This document shows, piece by piece, positions 13,705-20,354 of a stretch of 20,354 bases of DNA; the first letter of the stretch is position 1, and every line of letters starts with the position of its first letter. The DNA is from JADFQT01 sp047516825. GTDB taxonomy: Bacteria > Chloroflexota > Dehalococcoidia > Lucifugimonadales > UBA3495. The stretch lies in the NCBI GenBank assembly GCA_047516825.1, contig JAKZUA010000237.1:1-20354 (forward strand), written 5' to 3'. A program made the position numbers and the translations under genes. The notes below the pieces were generated by a model. That model had not been told where the DNA came from, did not search any database, and worked only from the letters and a program-made list of their open reading frames with translations.

Positions 13705-14421
13705 TTATTCCGGTGGTTTAAGGGCCTGCAGGCTGGAGATGTCCACCGGCAGGCTGGGCCCCATGGACGAGGTCAAATAAGCCGAACGCAAGAAGCTGCC
13801 TTTGACCGCCTCTGGCTTGGACCGAACAATGGCGTCCATCAACACCGAAAGATTCTCCAGCAACGGCTGGGGTTCGAAGCTGGCCTTGCCGAACTGACCG
13901 TGAATTATCGCGGTACGGTCGGTTCGGTATTCCAAACGCCCGGCCTTGGCTTCCTCGATCACCCGGGGCAAATCCCTGGGCGGAACCATGGTTCCGGTAC
14001 GGGGATTGGGCATCAGTCCCCGCCGGCCCAAAATGCGTCCCAAGCGGGCGATTTTTGGCATTACGTCGGGCACCGCCAGACCTATTTCAAAGTCCAGCCA
14101 GCCGCCTTCGATCTGCTCTACCAGATCATCGTCACCCACATAGTCGGCCCCGGCTTGGCGGGCAATATCCGCCGCTTCGCCGCTGGCGAACACCAGCACC
14201 CGCACCTGCTTGCCCAAACCGTGGGGCAGGACCGCGACACCGCGAACCATCTGGTCGGCGTGGCGGGTGTCGGCGGCGGTGCGAAGATGGACCTCCAGGG
14301 TCTCGTCGAACTTGGCGCTGGACAGCTCCTTAAGCAGCTCAATTGCTTCCTCGGGCTGGTACATCCGTTCGGCATCTACCCTTTGGATGGCCTCCTGGTA
14401 TCTACGGCTGTGCTTGGGCAT
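13705..14421 (-). CDS. rplA: 50S ribosomal protein L1
   Basis: 238 residues, usual length. The first segment MPKHSRRYQEAIQRV and the central VRGVAVLPHGLGKQVRVLVFA and GRILGRRGLMPNPRTGT segments are typical of L1, which forms the mobile stalk that helps release E-site tRNA. RNA-binding positions occur in both the N- and C-terminal parts of domain I, including the end segment KGSFLRSAYLTSSMGPSLPVD. ATG start with AAGGGG 7 nt ahead, 2 bp after the rplK stop. L1 often represses its own operon, but I cannot point to the site here. Confidence 0.97.
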   Translation of the reverse strand: MPKHSRRYQEAIQRVDAERMYQPEEAIELLKELSSAKFDETLEVHLRTAADTRHADQMVRGVAVLPHGLGKQVRVLVFASGEAADIARQAGADYVGDDDLVEQIEGGWLDFEIGLAVPDVMPKIARLGRILGRRGLMPNPRTGTMVPPRDLPRVIEEAKAGRLEYRTDRTAIIHGQFGKASFEPQPLLENLSVLMDAIVRSKPEAVKGSFLRSAYLTSSMGPSLPVDISSLQALKPPE

Positions 14422-14423
14422 GC

Positions 14424-14852
14424 TTAATCCCCTTCAACCTCTATGCCAATGCTGCGGGCGGTGCCTGCGATGATACTCATCGCCTGTTCCACGGAACCGG
14501 CGTTCAGGTCCTTAAACTTGGATTCAGCGATTTCCCGTAAGGATTGGCGGCTGACTTGCCCCACCTTTCCCTCCTGGAAATTACCTGCGCCCTTTTCCAC
14601 TCCGGCCGCCCGGCGCAGAAGATCCGAAGCCGGCGGAGTTCGGGTGACGAAGGTAAAGGACCGGTCCTCATACACGGTCAGGTGTACCGGCACAATGGAA
14701 CCGGACTCTCTGCTGGTACGTTCGTTGTACTCTTTGACAAAGGTCATGATGTTTACGCCGTGCTGACCCAGCGCCGGACCCACCGGAGGCGCGGGGGTGG
14801 CTTTGCCCGCTTCCAGCTGCAATTTGATGATAGCCCGTACCTTTTTCGCCAC
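14424..14852 (-). CDS. rplK: 50S ribosomal protein L11
   Basis: 142 residues, usual length. The N-terminal domain has LEAGKATPAPPVGPALGQHGVN (about 13-34), the proline-rich segment where thiostrepton resistance changes occur in other bacteria. The C-terminal rRNA-binding domain ends with AGTARSIGIEVEG. The start codon is GTG (14850-14852) with AGGAG 6-7 nt upstream. It lies 28 bp after nusG and directly before rplA. Confidence 0.97.
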   Translation of the reverse strand: MAKKVRAIIKLQLEAGKATPAPPVGPALGQHGVNIMTFVKEYNERTSRESGSIVPVHLTVYEDRSFTFVTRTPPASDLLRRAAGVEKGAGNFQEGKVGQVSRQSLREIAESKFKDLNAGSVEQAMSIIAGTARSIGIEVEGD

Positions 14853-14880
14853 CGCCTGCTCCTGAAACCCTTTTCTTCGC

Positions 14881-15459
14881 TTAGGTCTTTTCCACTTGTA
14901 GGAAGTCCAACTCCACCGGCGTTTCCCTTCCGAAGAAGGAAACCATCACCCGAACCTTACCCTTGGCTTCATCCACCTCGTTGATCGAACCGATGAAGTC
15001 GACGAAGGGCCCCTCGTTAATGCGAACCGTGTCGCCCCGCTGTAATCCAATTTTAACCCGGGCCGGTCCGGCTTTGCTCTGATTGAGGATGGATTCCAGC
15101 TGACTGTCTTCCAGCGGCACCGGCCTGGGGCGAGTGTCTTTCTCGTCCTCGGTGGACACGAACCCGGTTACTCCGGGGGTGTTCCGCACCACATACCAGC
15201 TTTCGTCGTCCATGTGCATCTGGACCAAGATATACCCGGGGAAAAGCTTGCGCTGTTCGGACCGCCGCTGGCCGTCCTTGAATATTACCTCTTCTTCGGT
15301 AGGCACGACAACCTGGAATATCCGGTCCTGCATGTCCAAACTCTGGATGCGCAGGTCCAGGTTTTTCTTAACCAGGTCTTCCTGCCCCGAATAAGTATGG
15401 ACGATGAACCATTGGGAGAGGTTTCCTTCTTCTGTCTCAAATGTTTCGCTTGTAGTCAT
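14881..15459 (-). CDS. nusG: Transcription elongation/termination factor NusG
   Basis: 192 residues. The NGN domain (about 15-118) has QWFIVHTYSGQED and the KLFPGYILVQM strand that contacts RNA polymerase. The KOW domain (about 137-190) has GDTVRINEGPFVDFIGSI and the closing FGRETPVELDFLQVEK. NusG couples polymerase to Rho or the ribosome. The ATG is accepted from family length; the ribosome site is weak. Standard place between secE and rplK. Confidence 0.97.
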   Translation of the reverse strand: MTTSETFETEEGNLSQWFIVHTYSGQEDLVKKNLDLRIQSLDMQDRIFQVVVPTEEEVIFKDGQRRSEQRKLFPGYILVQMHMDDESWYVVRNTPGVTGFVSTEDEKDTRPRPVPLEDSQLESILNQSKAGPARVKIGLQRGDTVRINEGPFVDFIGSINEVDEAKGKVRVMVSFFGRETPVELDFLQVEKT

Positions 15460-15528
15460 AAAAACAAAGACCGTTTATCAGCCGGCCGGGTCCAGCGGAG
15501 GCCGCCGGGCGGGCCGATGAAGGGCTTA

Positions 15529-15774
15529 CTATCTCCGGAAAATCAACTGAGCAAAGGAAAAGTCGAAAAACCGGTCCAGCCCGCCCAGGAAAATACCGAC
15601 GGCGACCGCCAGGACGATCACAATTGCGGTAAGACGAGCCGTTTCCTCCTTGCTGGGCCAAACCGCCTTCCTGAGTTCGGAAACCGTTTCCTGCAGGAAG
15701 GTGATGGGGTTGACCCGGGCAACAGCCCGAGGGGCCGCCGGCGGTGAGGGTCGTCTAGTCGATGCCCTGGCCAT
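15529..15774 (-). CDS. secE: Preprotein translocase subunit SecE
   Basis: 81 residues with the short, single-span form common outside the gammaproteobacteria. A basic Pro/Ala-rich N-terminus is followed by NPITFLQETVSELRKAVWPSKEETARLT, where the amphipathic helix and VWPS motif (about 38-41) are characteristic. One membrane span (about 47-67) and a short C-terminus follow. It clamps SecY in the membrane. It starts 5 bp after the rpmG stop, with AGGT in the end of rpmG serving as a possible ribosome site. Confidence 0.95.
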   Translation of the reverse strand: MARASTRRPSPPAAPRAVARVNPITFLQETVSELRKAVWPSKEETARLTAIVIVLAVAVGIFLGGLDRFFDFSFAQLIFRR

Positions 15775-15779
15775 GGAGG

Positions 15780-15950
15780 CTACCTGGCCTCCCGGTGGAC
15801 TCTATGCTCCCGGCAGCGAGAGCAGTACTTCCGCAACTCCATGCGCTGGGTATCGTTGCGCCGGTTCTTCACGGTGGAGTAGTTACGCTCCCGGCAATCC
15901 CCACACTGCAAGGTAATGATTTGGCGGGCATCAGTTGTTTTTCTTGCCAT
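15780..15950 (-). CDS. rpmG: 50S ribosomal protein L33
   Basis: A 56-residue gene between tuf and secE. It begins MARKTTDARQIITLQCGDC and shows the L33 order of two zinc-binding Cys pairs, C16xxC19 and C39xxC42 (KYCSRCREH), so it is the zinc-binding (C+) form. NYSTVKNRRN and KYC fit the family. The ATG is at 15948-15950, 3 bp after the tuf stop, and the TAG is at 15780-15782. Position tuf-rpmG-secE-nusG is the usual one. Confidence 0.95.
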   Translation of the reverse strand: MARKTTDARQIITLQCGDCRERNYSTVKNRRNDTQRMELRKYCSRCREHRVHREAR

Positions 15951-15953
15951 TCT

Positions 15954-17138
<1,185 letters not shown>

Positions 17139-17191
17139 CTAGGTAATCTCTCCTCTGATCTGGGTGGCGCTAGTGATACGGGTGACGCTGG

Positions 17192-17263
17192 AGCCCAGAG
17201 GCGGGATTGAACCGCCGACCCCGTTCTTACCAAGAACGTGCTCTACCGCTGAGCTATCTGGGC
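17192..17263 (-). tRNA. tRNA-Thr(GGT)
   Basis: 72 nt, full cloverleaf: acceptor GCCCAGA/TCTGGGC with discriminator T, D arm GCTC...GAGC, anticodon stem CGTTC/GAACG with loop TTGGTAA (anticodon GGT), T arm GGCGG/CCGCC with TTCAATC. No CCA is encoded. It equals E. coli thrT in position, directly before tuf. Confidence 0.97.
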
Positions 17264-17302
17264 CTGTTTCGCCCGGGATTATTTCTCCGTTAGGTGCAGT
17301 GG

Positions 17303-17387
17303 TGGAGGGGGTAGGATTCGAACCTACGAACTCCTTCCGGAGGCCAGATTTACAGTCTGGTGGTTTTAACCACTCACCCACCCCTCC
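17303..17387 (-). tRNA. tRNA-Tyr(GTA)
   Basis: 85 nt, class II with a long variable arm (CCTCCGGAAGGAG). Acceptor GGAGGGG/CCCCTCC with discriminator A, anticodon stem CCAGA/TCTGG with loop CTGTAAA (anticodon GTA), normal T loop TTCGAAT. It equals tyrU in the E. coli order. Confidence 0.97.
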
Positions 17388-17485
17388 AGGTATCCCCCGC
17401 TTGCCTGCCGGGGAGCCCTAGGCCCCGGGGAACCTTCTCCCCAGGGAAGCGTCTCCGGTGGGTATGCGTTGGGAACTGCTTCCAG

Positions 17486-17557
17486 AGCCCCAGAGGGGAC
17501 TCGAGCCCCTAGCCTGTCGATTACAAATCGACCACGCTACCATTGCGCCCCAGGGGC
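17486..17557 (-). tRNA. tRNA-Thr(TGT), with unusual bases
   Basis: 72 nt. Anticodon stem GTCGA/TCGAC with loop TTTGTAA gives anticodon TGT. D stem GCGC/GCGT and T stem AGGGG/CCCCT form. Acceptor GCCCCTG/CTGGGGC has a T6-T67 mismatch. Position 8 is G in place of the near-invariant U, and the T loop is CTCGAGT, so position 54 is C in place of T. It equals thrU, first gene of the operon. It may be functional but weakened, decayed, or affected by sequence errors. Confidence 0.85.
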
Positions 17558-17585
17558 ATTAAGAAGGCTGGAAACCCGGCATACT

Positions 17586-17615
17586 AGAAAATGGCCCCGA
17601 AAACACGGGACCATT
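17586..17615 (-). terminator. Attenuator-like hairpin in the tRNA-tuf leader
   Basis: On the minus strand AATGGTCCCG pairs with CGGGGCCATT (17606-17615 with 17590-17599, one G-T pair, 6-nt loop), followed by a short T run (the fourth T from the stem end, then TC). It lies about 20 nt after the predicted start of transcription and about 30 nt before tRNA-Thr(TGT). Confidence 0.6.
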
Positions 17616-17640
17616 TGCGCAAATCAATGGATACTCAAAA

Positions 17641-17669
17641 ATTATATTAAAGGCCTGGGTAAAAGTCAA
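17641..17669 (-). promoter_or_regulatory. Strong promoter of the tRNA-tuf-ribosomal operon
   Basis: TTGACT (plus 17664-17669), 17-bp spacer, perfect TATAAT (plus 17641-17646), preceded by an A/T-rich stretch that could act as an UP element. Transcription would start near 17634. Confidence 0.88.
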
Positions 17670-17737
17670 TTTATTTCGCCAAGGGAAAAGCTCTATTTTG
17701 ACGGTTTCTCAAAGGCCCCTTCTAGCTAGGCGGAATC

Positions 17738-17766
17738 TTGACGTCCGGGGTCGGTTAAACTAAACT
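17738..17766 (+). promoter_or_regulatory. Putative apt promoter
   Basis: TTGACG at 17738-17743, 17-bp spacer, TAAACT at 17761-17766. The leader to the apt start would be about 95 nt. Confidence 0.6.
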
Positions 17767-17866
17767 GCTCCTGAATTCAGCGAGGCCATTAGCTACAGGT
17801 GGGCCGCGTCTCGCAAAACCCCATAGGTAAATTCCCCGGGGCATGAGGTAAGACAGGCGCCCGGCA

Positions 17867-18400
17867 TTGCGAGTTGATAAATCCATAGTGGATTTGAAGA
17901 AGTACATCCGAGATATACCGGACTTTCCGGAGCCGGGAATCCTCTTCCGGGACATTACGCCCCTACTCAAGAATCCCCAGGCTTTTAACTACACCATAGA
18001 CAAATTAGTGGACCGGTTTTCCCAGCATTCCTTCGATACAGTAGTAGGGGTGGAATCCCGTGGCTTTCTGTTTGGCGCGCCGCTGGCCAGCCGGATGGGC
18101 AAGTCGTTGGTTCTGGTGCGCAAACCGGGCAAGCTGCCCGCCGCCACAAATTCGGCTCAGTATTCGCTGGAATATGGCTCCGATGCATTGGAGATCCACG
18201 TTGACGATATCGGGCCGGGGGAAAGAGCGGTGCTGCTTGATGACCTTTTGGCTACCGGCGGAACCCTGCAGGCGGCCGCCCAGTTGGTGGAGGTGTCGGG
18301 GGGAGTGGTGGCCGGCATCGGCTTGGTGATTGAGCTGATGGACTTGGGAGGCCGGGAGCGTTTGAAGGACTACAATATTTTCTCGCTGGTGCAGTATTAG
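17867..18400 (+). CDS. apt: Adenine phosphoribosyltransferase
   Basis: 177 residues, usual length. It converts adenine and PRPP to AMP in purine salvage. DIPDFPEPGILFRDITPLL (about 17-34) and GVESRGFLFGAPLA (61-74) are strongly conserved Apt segments, KPGKLP (86-91) is the flexible-loop region, and the PRPP-binding motif is VLLDDLLATGGT (122-133, D125/D126). The start is uncertain: TTG at 17867 gives a natural length but has only a weak AGG ahead, and a GTG at 17888 is an alternative that would shorten it by seven residues. It is divergent from the tRNA-tuf operon. Confidence 0.95.
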   Translation: MRVDKSIVDLKKYIRDIPDFPEPGILFRDITPLLKNPQAFNYTIDKLVDRFSQHSFDTVVGVESRGFLFGAPLASRMGKSLVLVRKPGKLPAATNSAQYSLEYGSDALEIHVDDIGPGERAVLLDDLLATGGTLQAAAQLVEVSGGVVAGIGLVIELMDLGGRERLKDYNIFSLVQY

Positions 18401-18553
18401 CATCTTTCGAGCAGCATTTGAATCCCTCTTTCAATCACTCGGGGGCGCAGAGGTGAGGCTCGCCAAGTTCTACGCCGGGCCGATTCCATCTCCAGTGCTG
18501 CACTACCGGGTTATCGGGTTACACAGTCAAGCAAAGCATAGAAGGAGAACACT

Positions 18554-19423
18554 ATGGCGGATAAAACAACGATAGGTAATGTGGAAGTTACCGCGGTATT
18601 GGATATGGTCCCGCCGCCTAGGGAGCCTTCGGCCATGTTCCCCGACGTTCCGGCATCGGCTTGGGAGGCCTACCAGGACACACTGGAAAACGGGATGCTT
18701 CAGCTATACTACGGCGCTTTCGTGGTTATGTCGCAAGGCAAGACCATTCTGGTGGATACCGGCATGGGTCCCGGACCCCATCCGGAGCGGGGTAACTTGA
18801 CTGGCAACCTGTATGAGGTGGTTAGCGATGTGCTGCAACCGCCGGACAACACCATGAATACCAATGTTTCCCCTTCGGATCAGGTTAACTTCGTGGTCCA
18901 CACCCACCTCCATGCGGACCACGTTGGGTGGAACCTGCGCTACTCCGGTGGCATGCCGGCTCCCAACTTTCGCCGGGCCAGGTACTGGATTCCCAAACCG
19001 GACTATGACTACTTCACCGAGCCGGCAAGGCTGGAGCAGGCTCCCTACATTCAACGGCAGATCATCCCCCTGCGTCGACTTCGATTACAGGAAATAATCG
19101 AAGGACCCAAGGCGGTCACCGATGAAGTTTCGGTGCTGCCCACTCCCGGACACACGCCGGGGCATCAGGTAGTTTTGATCGACTCCAATGGCCAGAAGGG
19201 CGCCGTGGTGGGAGACCTGCTCCACACCATTGCCCAGGTGTCCGAGCCCAGCTGGTGCGCCGGCGTCGATTACGATAAGTCGCAGAGCGCGGCCAGCCGG
19301 GAAACACTATTGGACCAGGCGGAAAAAGAGGGTTGGATCCTGGCCGCCGGTCACTTCCCGCCGGGCAAGCAGGTAGGCAAGGTGGTGCGGGAGGGCGATA
19401 AGCGTCGCTGGCAGCCCCTATAA
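18554..19423 (+). CDS. Metallo-beta-lactamase-fold hydrolase
   Basis: 289 residues. The HxHxDH metal site is THLHADHVG (H118, H120, D122, H123), with further ligands H200 (PTPGHTPGH), D221 (VVGDLLH) and H267 (AAGHFPPG), so a two-metal site is complete. The layout, with ILVDTGMG (65-72) and the metal site late at residue 118, resembles the lactonase/AHL-hydrolase-like branch more than true beta-lactamases. No signal peptide is seen, so it is cytoplasmic. A good AAGGAG lies 7 nt before the ATG. It stands 153 bp after apt. Substrate is unknown; a quorum-quenching role would be a guess. Confidence 0.9.
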   Translation: MADKTTIGNVEVTAVLDMVPPPREPSAMFPDVPASAWEAYQDTLENGMLQLYYGAFVVMSQGKTILVDTGMGPGPHPERGNLTGNLYEVVSDVLQPPDNTMNTNVSPSDQVNFVVHTHLHADHVGWNLRYSGGMPAPNFRRARYWIPKPDYDYFTEPARLEQAPYIQRQIIPLRRLRLQEIIEGPKAVTDEVSVLPTPGHTPGHQVVLIDSNGQKGAVVGDLLHTIAQVSEPSWCAGVDYDKSQSAASRETLLDQAEKEGWILAAGHFPPGKQVGKVVREGDKRRWQPL

Positions 19424-19459
19424 TCACCGGCTAATCAACCGGGGCTAATCAAACCGGGG
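19421..19459 (+). repeat. Three short tandem repeats downstream of the hydrolase gene
   Basis: TAATCACCGG, CTAATCAACCGGGG and CTAATCAAACCGGGG follow one another directly, starting at the stop codon of the hydrolase gene. Purpose unknown. Confidence 0.7.
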
Positions 19460-19500
19460 AATTAGGCCAAATCGGCAGGACAAATACTCTGGGAAAGCGT

Positions 19501-19552
19501 GGGGAACCTCTTATAATCCTGCCTGTAATCTTAATTGAGGTTCCCCGTTATT
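19501..19552 (+). terminator. Probable terminator of the hydrolase gene
   Basis: A perfect 10-bp inverted repeat GGGGAACCTC (19501-19510) / GAGGTTCCCC (19537-19546) is followed by GTTATTTTG. The 26-nt loop is large for a terminator. It contains TATAAT (19512-19517), but no matching -35 is found. Confidence 0.5.
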
Positions 19553-19614
19553 TTGTTATCCAACTACATCTCCGGTAGCCCGGTTCTGGCGGGTTTGAGC
19601 GAGGATCGGCTCCG

Positions 19615-20237
19615 GTGGAGGTAGCAGCCGGGATAATCGCCGCGCTGCTGGGGGTCTTCCTGGGCCGGGCGCTTAATTCCAGCATCGACCGCCTGCCGCC
19701 GGCGCGGGAGAATAACCGGGGTCGCTGCGGTGGTCGGCATATTTTTCGGCCCGCTGAGCTGGCGCCGGTGTTGGTGTATATCTGGTGGCACCCTAGCTGC
19801 AATCTGTGCCGCCAGAAGATTCCCCTCCGCGCCGTGGCGGTGGAGGGGATTACCGCCATCGCCTGCGGTGGATTGGTCTACTGGTATGGTTTCTCCCTGG
19901 CTTCGTTGATCTTGATTTTCTATGCCGCTTTGTTTGTCCACCTGGCCTTCGTCAACCTGGAACACTCCCTATTGCTCAACGTGGTGGTGCTGCCGGCCAC
20001 TCCCGTGGCCCTGGCCCTTTTCCCCTTTACCCCCTGGCGCAAGACTGGGGGATTGCCGAGGCCTACCTGTGGGGATTGGCCGGCTCGGGACTGGGTTTCG
20101 GCATGATGCTGGTCATATACCTGGTTACGCGCGGGGGGACCGGAGCCGGCGACGTAAAGCTGGCCGCCCTCCTTGGCGCGATGTTGGGCTTCCCCCAAAT
20201 AGTAGCCGGACTGGCGTTAGGGATTGTCACGAAATAA
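19615..20237 (+). pseudogene. Type IV prepilin peptidase (PilD-like), decayed
   Basis: A PilD/GspO-type membrane peptidase and N-methylase that processes type IV pilin leaders. GTG start at 19615. The first frame gives the N-terminal membrane segment, SIDRLPP, a Cys motif reduced to GRCGGRH plus an intact SCNLC (C62, C65), and several membrane spans. It then loses frame near the C run at 20030-20034. Frame 3 continues with LAQDWGIAEAYLWGLAG and the catalytic GTGAGDVKLAALLGAM segment, ending early at TAA 20235-20237. The first catalytic Asp, expected in F-V-D-L-E-H, is N114 here. The natural C-terminus is missing where IS-like sequence begins. Three lesions make it very likely non-functional. 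No other pilus genes are in view. Confidence 0.85.
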
Positions 20238-20354
20238 TTAGTTCAATTGAGCAGCGCAACGCGGGGTAGCAGCGAATAATTCCATTCACCATGGAAAGAG
20301 TCTCTACGCAAATAGATGGCTTCGAGTTCGTCGTCCGATACGGTGCGCCCGGCC
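20232..20354 (-). mobile_element. Left end of an ISAzo13-like insertion sequence, partial
   Basis: From about 20232 the prepilin-peptidase reading frame ends abruptly and, on the other strand, a transposase C-terminus begins. The exact element boundary and any target-site duplication cannot be set because the other end is outside the window. Confidence 0.6.
20243..20354 (-). CDS. Transposase, ISAzo13-like (Rhodopirellula-type DDE), C-terminal end only
   Basis: 36 codons and a TGA stop (20243-20245) on the minus strand; the rest lies beyond the right edge. The residues GRTVSDDELEAIYLRR followed by DSFHGEWNYSLLPR match the usual end of PF07592-type transposases, in which a V-S-D/E-E-(L/M) segment is followed by a H-x-W-N-Y-(T/S)-(I/L)-x-P(R) close. 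This match is from memory of the family. The upstream catalytic residues are not visible. The insertion cut the prepilin-peptidase gene. Confidence 0.7.
   Translation of the reverse strand, partial: AGRTVSDDELEAIYLRRDSFHGEWNYSLLPRVALLN

Larger units (their letters stand above)
17558..17866. promoter_or_regulatory. Divergent control region between the tRNA-tuf operon and apt
   Basis: 309 bp with no gene. It holds the minus-strand leader hairpin (17586-17615), the minus-strand promoter (17641-17669) and a plus-strand promoter (17738-17766), each listed separately. The remainder, 17767-17866, is the apt leader; a short ATG-AGG-TAA at 17842 is not a gene. Confidence 0.7.

Noticed and set aside
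17264..17302. A missed tRNA-Gly between tRNA-Tyr and tRNA-Thr(GGT)
   Set aside because: Only 39 bp with no cloverleaf parts.
19512..19517. Perfect TATAAT as a promoter for the prepilin peptidase
   Set aside because: It lies in the loop of an inverted repeat and has no -35 box at 16-18 bp.

Overview
The window looks like a chromosomal segment of a moderately GC-rich member of the Chloroflexota, probably close to Dehalococcoidia or SAR202-type lineages. This placement is an inference. It rests on the cluster rplI - dnaB - DnaD-domain gene - DnaC-like gene, on the style of the DnaD and prepilin-peptidase proteins, and on short GTCATTCCG/GGGGTGACA-type intergenic repeats. No rRNA or other direct taxonomic marker is present.

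Layout. (1) 1-2996, minus strand: an HtrA/trypsin-like serine protease lipoprotein whose C-terminus is frameshifted, a TenA-type aminopyrimidine hydrolase, and the start of a Tat-exported protein that runs off the left edge. (2) 3126-7089, plus strand: a strong sigma-70-type promoter drives rplI, dnaB, a DnaD-domain primosomal protein and an unusual double-AAA+ DnaC-like helicase loader, in a tight run with one 101-bp gene overlap. (3) 7090-9975: a 175-bp repeat element, then an OmpR/PhoB-type response regulator broken by one in-frame amber codon, then its intact PhoR-like histidine kinase. After the kinase comes an ORF-free interval with an 11-bp-spaced direct repeat in front of a -10 box, two strong stems and a perfect intrinsic terminator. 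I read this as a candidate small RNA. (4) 9976-11413, minus strand: a Gfo/Idh/MocA oxidoreductase, a second copy of the repeat element, and a minus-strand terminator. (5) 11414-17669, minus strand: the translation/transcription operon, in transcription order tRNA-Thr(TGT), tRNA-Tyr(GTA), tRNA-Thr(GGT), tuf, rpmG, secE, nusG, rplK, rplA, L10 leader, rplJ, a NimA/pyridoxamine-oxidase-like flavoprotein gene, rplL and possibly a small zinc-ribbon ORF. It has a near-consensus promoter and a leader hairpin that looks like an attenuator. (6) 17738-20354, plus strand: apt, a metallo-beta-lactamase-fold hydrolase and a decayed prepilin peptidase. The prepilin peptidase has a frameshift, a catalytic Asp changed to Asn, and an abrupt end against an ISAzo13-like transposase read from the other strand.

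How the parts relate: regions 2 and 5 are core replication and translation modules. The tRNA-tuf-secE-nusG-rplKAJL order matches the classic E. coli thrU-tyrU-glyT-thrT-tufB region, but glyT is missing and an enzyme gene is inserted between rplJ and rplL. Three genes are broken (protease, response regulator, prepilin peptidase) and one tRNA-Thr has unusual bases at near-invariant positions. Both frameshifts are one-base losses in G/C homopolymers, so sequencing error must be excluded before any is called real decay. The best candidates for something undescribed are the putative sRNA at 9808-9942, the tandem DnaC-like loader, and the flavoprotein inside rplJ-rplL.
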